DNA of 40,099 bases from Eubacteriaceae bacterium (GTDB taxonomy: Bacteria; Bacillota; Clostridia; Eubacteriales; Garciellaceae): NCBI GenBank assembly GCA_012838085.1, contig DUPX01000084.1, positions 1 through 40,099 on the forward strand, given 5' to 3'. This document shows positions 37,914 through 40,099 of this stretch, one piece after another. Both the position numbers and the translations under genes were made by a program. The notes below the pieces were generated by a model. The model saw only the letters and a program-made list of their open reading frames with translations. It was not told the DNA's origin and made no database searches. The stretch's first letter is position 1. Each line of letters starts with the position of its first letter.

Positions 37914-39236
37914 TTGAAGAAATACATAAACCATATCGGGATTTTTGTTTGCATTTTTATATTGTGTGGCACCGCCCTGTGGGGTGCGTGGCAGCTTTGG
38001 TTTAACCCTTATCGCGGTACAGTGAGCGATTTGCGCCCGTCCGAAGAATTGGAAACTGTTTTAACCTCGCAGCAAGCGGTCGGGGATTTAGATTATCTTG
38101 TACACCGCTTGGCAGAACGCCATCCCGTATGTATGAACGGTCTGCCCGATAATGTGCAGCTTGAATATGAGCGGGAACGCGCAGGAATTGCTGCGCTTCC
38201 GGAGGTGTCGGTTTTGTCGCTCTGGCAGAGTGCAGCACGCGTTTTGAGTAGTCTGGGAGACGCTCACACCGCTGTAGGGATTAATTATGAGAATAGGGTG
38301 CGATTGCCCCTCACCTTCGCATGGAAGGATGACACACTGATTTGTTTAGGGGATGAATATGATGGTTTTATCGTGGTTGAAGTCGGAAACATTTCGACTG
38401 AAGCACTATACCAACGCTTTCTTCCTCAATTTTCCTATGAGCTGGAGTCTTGGGCGCGGCATTCCTTCGCTTCACGATTAAATCGCGGTGAATATTTGTC
38501 TTTTGTTGGCGTTGATATACAAGGGGACATTCCGCTTGTGCTGGAAAAACCAAATGACGGTAGCCGCATAACAGTATCATTTGAGCTGTGTGAAAGTGTC
38601 ACTGCCAGTGAAGAAAAAGTGGGAGCAAATTTCGATTATTCGGTTGATTCATTTGTTGGCATGGGGATTTTCACTCTTCGTCAATGTGTATATGATGAAG
38701 AGTACAAGAATGGCCTGCGGGATTTCTTTACGTCTGTTCAGGAAAACAACATCCGTAGCGTGATTGTGGATTTAAGGAGCAATCCAGGTGGAAACTCGCT
38801 GGTTGCAAACGAGTTTATTCGCTATCTACCGGCAGAAAGTTATCTCATCGGTGCCACCGAAGTTCGTTTTGGCTCAATCCTGCGAAAGAACAAGCCACAG
38901 AGCCGGAAAAATCAACAGCTTATTCCAGTCTTTTTTGATGATGTATATGTACTGACAGGGGCAGATACGTTTAGCTCGGCCACGGACTTTGCAACGTTGA
39001 TTTCAGATAATAAATTAGGGACGGTGGTTGGGGAGATTCCCGGCAACATGCCTTCGTCTTATGGGGATATTCTTTATTTTCAGACTCCGAATGCAAGGCT
39101 TGTTTTTACCGTGTCTTATAAATATTTTATACGACCAGACGCATCAAAATCTGATTTTCCTCTGATTCCGGATGTGACAGTTCCCGCCAAGGATGCACTC
39201 ACCGAAACCATGAGGTTAATCAAGAAGGCGAGGTAG
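37914..39236 (+). CDS. S41 family peptidase (C-terminal processing protease-like)
   Basis: N-terminal TM; LGDAHTAVGINYENR; VIVDLRSNPGGNSLVANEFI; VLTGADTFSSATDFATLI (catalytic Ser motif); gggaggaggt RBS before TTG 37914. Confidence 0.88.
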   Translation: MKKYINHIGIFVCIFILCGTALWGAWQLWFNPYRGTVSDLRPSEELETVLTSQQAVGDLDYLVHRLAERHPVCMNGLPDNVQLEYERERAGIAALPEVSVLSLWQSAARVLSSLGDAHTAVGINYENRVRLPLTFAWKDDTLICLGDEYDGFIVVEVGNISTEALYQRFLPQFSYELESWARHSFASRLNRGEYLSFVGVDIQGDIPLVLEKPNDGSRITVSFELCESVTASEEKVGANFDYSVDSFVGMGIFTLRQCVYDEEYKNGLRDFFTSVQENNIRSVIVDLRSNPGGNSLVANEFIRYLPAESYLIGATEVRFGSILRKNKPQSRKNQQLIPVFFDDVYVLTGADTFSSATDFATLISDNKLGTVVGEIPGNMPSSYGDILYFQTPNARLVFTVSYKYFIRPDASKSDFPLIPDVTVPAKDALTETMRLIKKAR

Positions 39237-39240
39237 GGAT

Positions 39241-40099
39241 ATGCAAATTGGAGAAATATGGCCGTTTTTGCTACCAGGGGTTTTGTTTCAGTTATTGATG
39301 CAGATGCTCTGCATTGCGAAGGGTGTGAGAGAAGATAATCGAAAGCCGTTTCAGCGTGTCCTATATATCTTTTCTATTGCTATTTTCGGGTTGGCCGCTA
39401 TTGCTTTTTATCTGCTTCGTGCCGAAAAGACGCCACCAAAAGATACCACTACTGCTGAAGTGGAAAGGGCTAACCATCTCACAAATAAAGGCATCTTTTT
39501 CCTACTACTGATTTCCTATCAAGTAATGGGGCTGCATATGCTGGCAGAGAATGTTGGAACTTCTTCGTACACCATCTTGATTTGGCTGCTATCAATCTCT
39601 TTTCTCATAATGCTGCTGTATAATCTGCTACCTGAGAAAAAGCGCTTCATGGCCAAACCTCTCTTGCCAATGTTGCAGCTTATCCTATGCATCCCAATCC
39701 AATACCTGGATGTTTCGGGGGACAACTTATTTCTTTCCATCATTGCGGGATTCAGTGCAATCAACCACGCATCGCTATCCCACGCAAAAGCATATGGAAT
39801 AGGTGCGCTGGGTGTTTATCTATTGGGCAGCACTGCAAGAACAATACTTTTATCCGAAAGCGCTGAAATGGCTGATCTGGTCCGCTACTTTTTTGTCAAC
39901 ACAATTGTGGTTCTGCTTGCCTTGTTTGCTTTTTACACTTTGAAAAAGCAGATGATTACAAGTGTAAAGTTAGAATCAGCTCTCCGTATGGTGAATGAGC
40001 AATCCGAGAAGCTTAAGGGCTTAGCAGTCGTGGAGGAAAGGAACCGCATTGCCGCCGAAATGCACGATACGGTCGGCCATACTCTGACTGCAGCCGTCC
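39241..40099 (+). CDS. Membrane sensor histidine kinase (HisKA_3/NarL-type), truncated by window end
   Basis: Manual translation from ATG 39241: multiple TM helices then VVEERNRIAAEMHDTVGHTLTAAV (HisKA_3 H-box). Confidence 0.85.
   Translation, partial: MQIGEIWPFLLPGVLFQLLMQMLCIAKGVREDNRKPFQRVLYIFSIAIFGLAAIAFYLLRAEKTPPKDTTTAEVERANHLTNKGIFFLLLISYQVMGLHMLAENVGTSSYTILIWLLSISFLIMLLYNLLPEKKRFMAKPLLPMLQLILCIPIQYLDVSGDNLFLSIIAGFSAINHASLSHAKAYGIGALGVYLLGSTARTILLSESAEMADLVRYFFVNTIVVLLALFAFYTLKKQMITSVKLESALRMVNEQSEKLKGLAVVEERNRIAAEMHDTVGHTLTAAV

Noticed and set aside
33979-40099. Possible defence island or CRISPR near ssrA
   Set aside because: No repeat-spacer array, no cas genes, and only a broken HsdR-like fragment; no intact defence gene could be supported.

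Overview
AT-rich Firmicutes/Clostridia-type chromosomal segment (AT-rich codon usage, a tmRNA, an RpoN-cggR-glycolysis cluster, a SpoIIE-type phosphatase). Positions ~1-33.98 kb are mostly core genes: NhaC-like antiporter end, radical SAM protein, class II fba, YmaF-like protein, PrsW, RluA, RecU, RNase HI, TGS/uridine-kinase-like protein, MASE3-SpoIIE phosphatase, lipid kinase, EamA transporter, nth, VanW, YbjQ, a cobalamin-riboswitch-controlled DUF4430 + ECF S-component pair, trmL, Na/Pi symporter, trxB, rpoN, cggR-gapA-pgk-tpiA-gpmI-eno, secG, hppA, rnr, smpB and ssrA. From the 3' end of ssrA (~33.98 kb) to the window end the DNA is accessory: an ECF sigma/anti-sigma pair with a possible autoregulatory promoter, a decayed IS3-family element, a frameshifted HsdR-like fragment, and a GC-richer S41 peptidase plus truncated sensor kinase. 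I saw no CRISPR array, tRNA or rRNA. No clearly new defence-like system is demonstrable. The best leads are the riboswitch/DUF4430/ECF-S unit, a 28-bp perfect palindrome at the fba promoter, a 17-bp-stem hairpin between gapA and pgk, the ECF sigma module and the ssrA-adjacent accessory region. Product names come from reading protein motifs, not from database searches.
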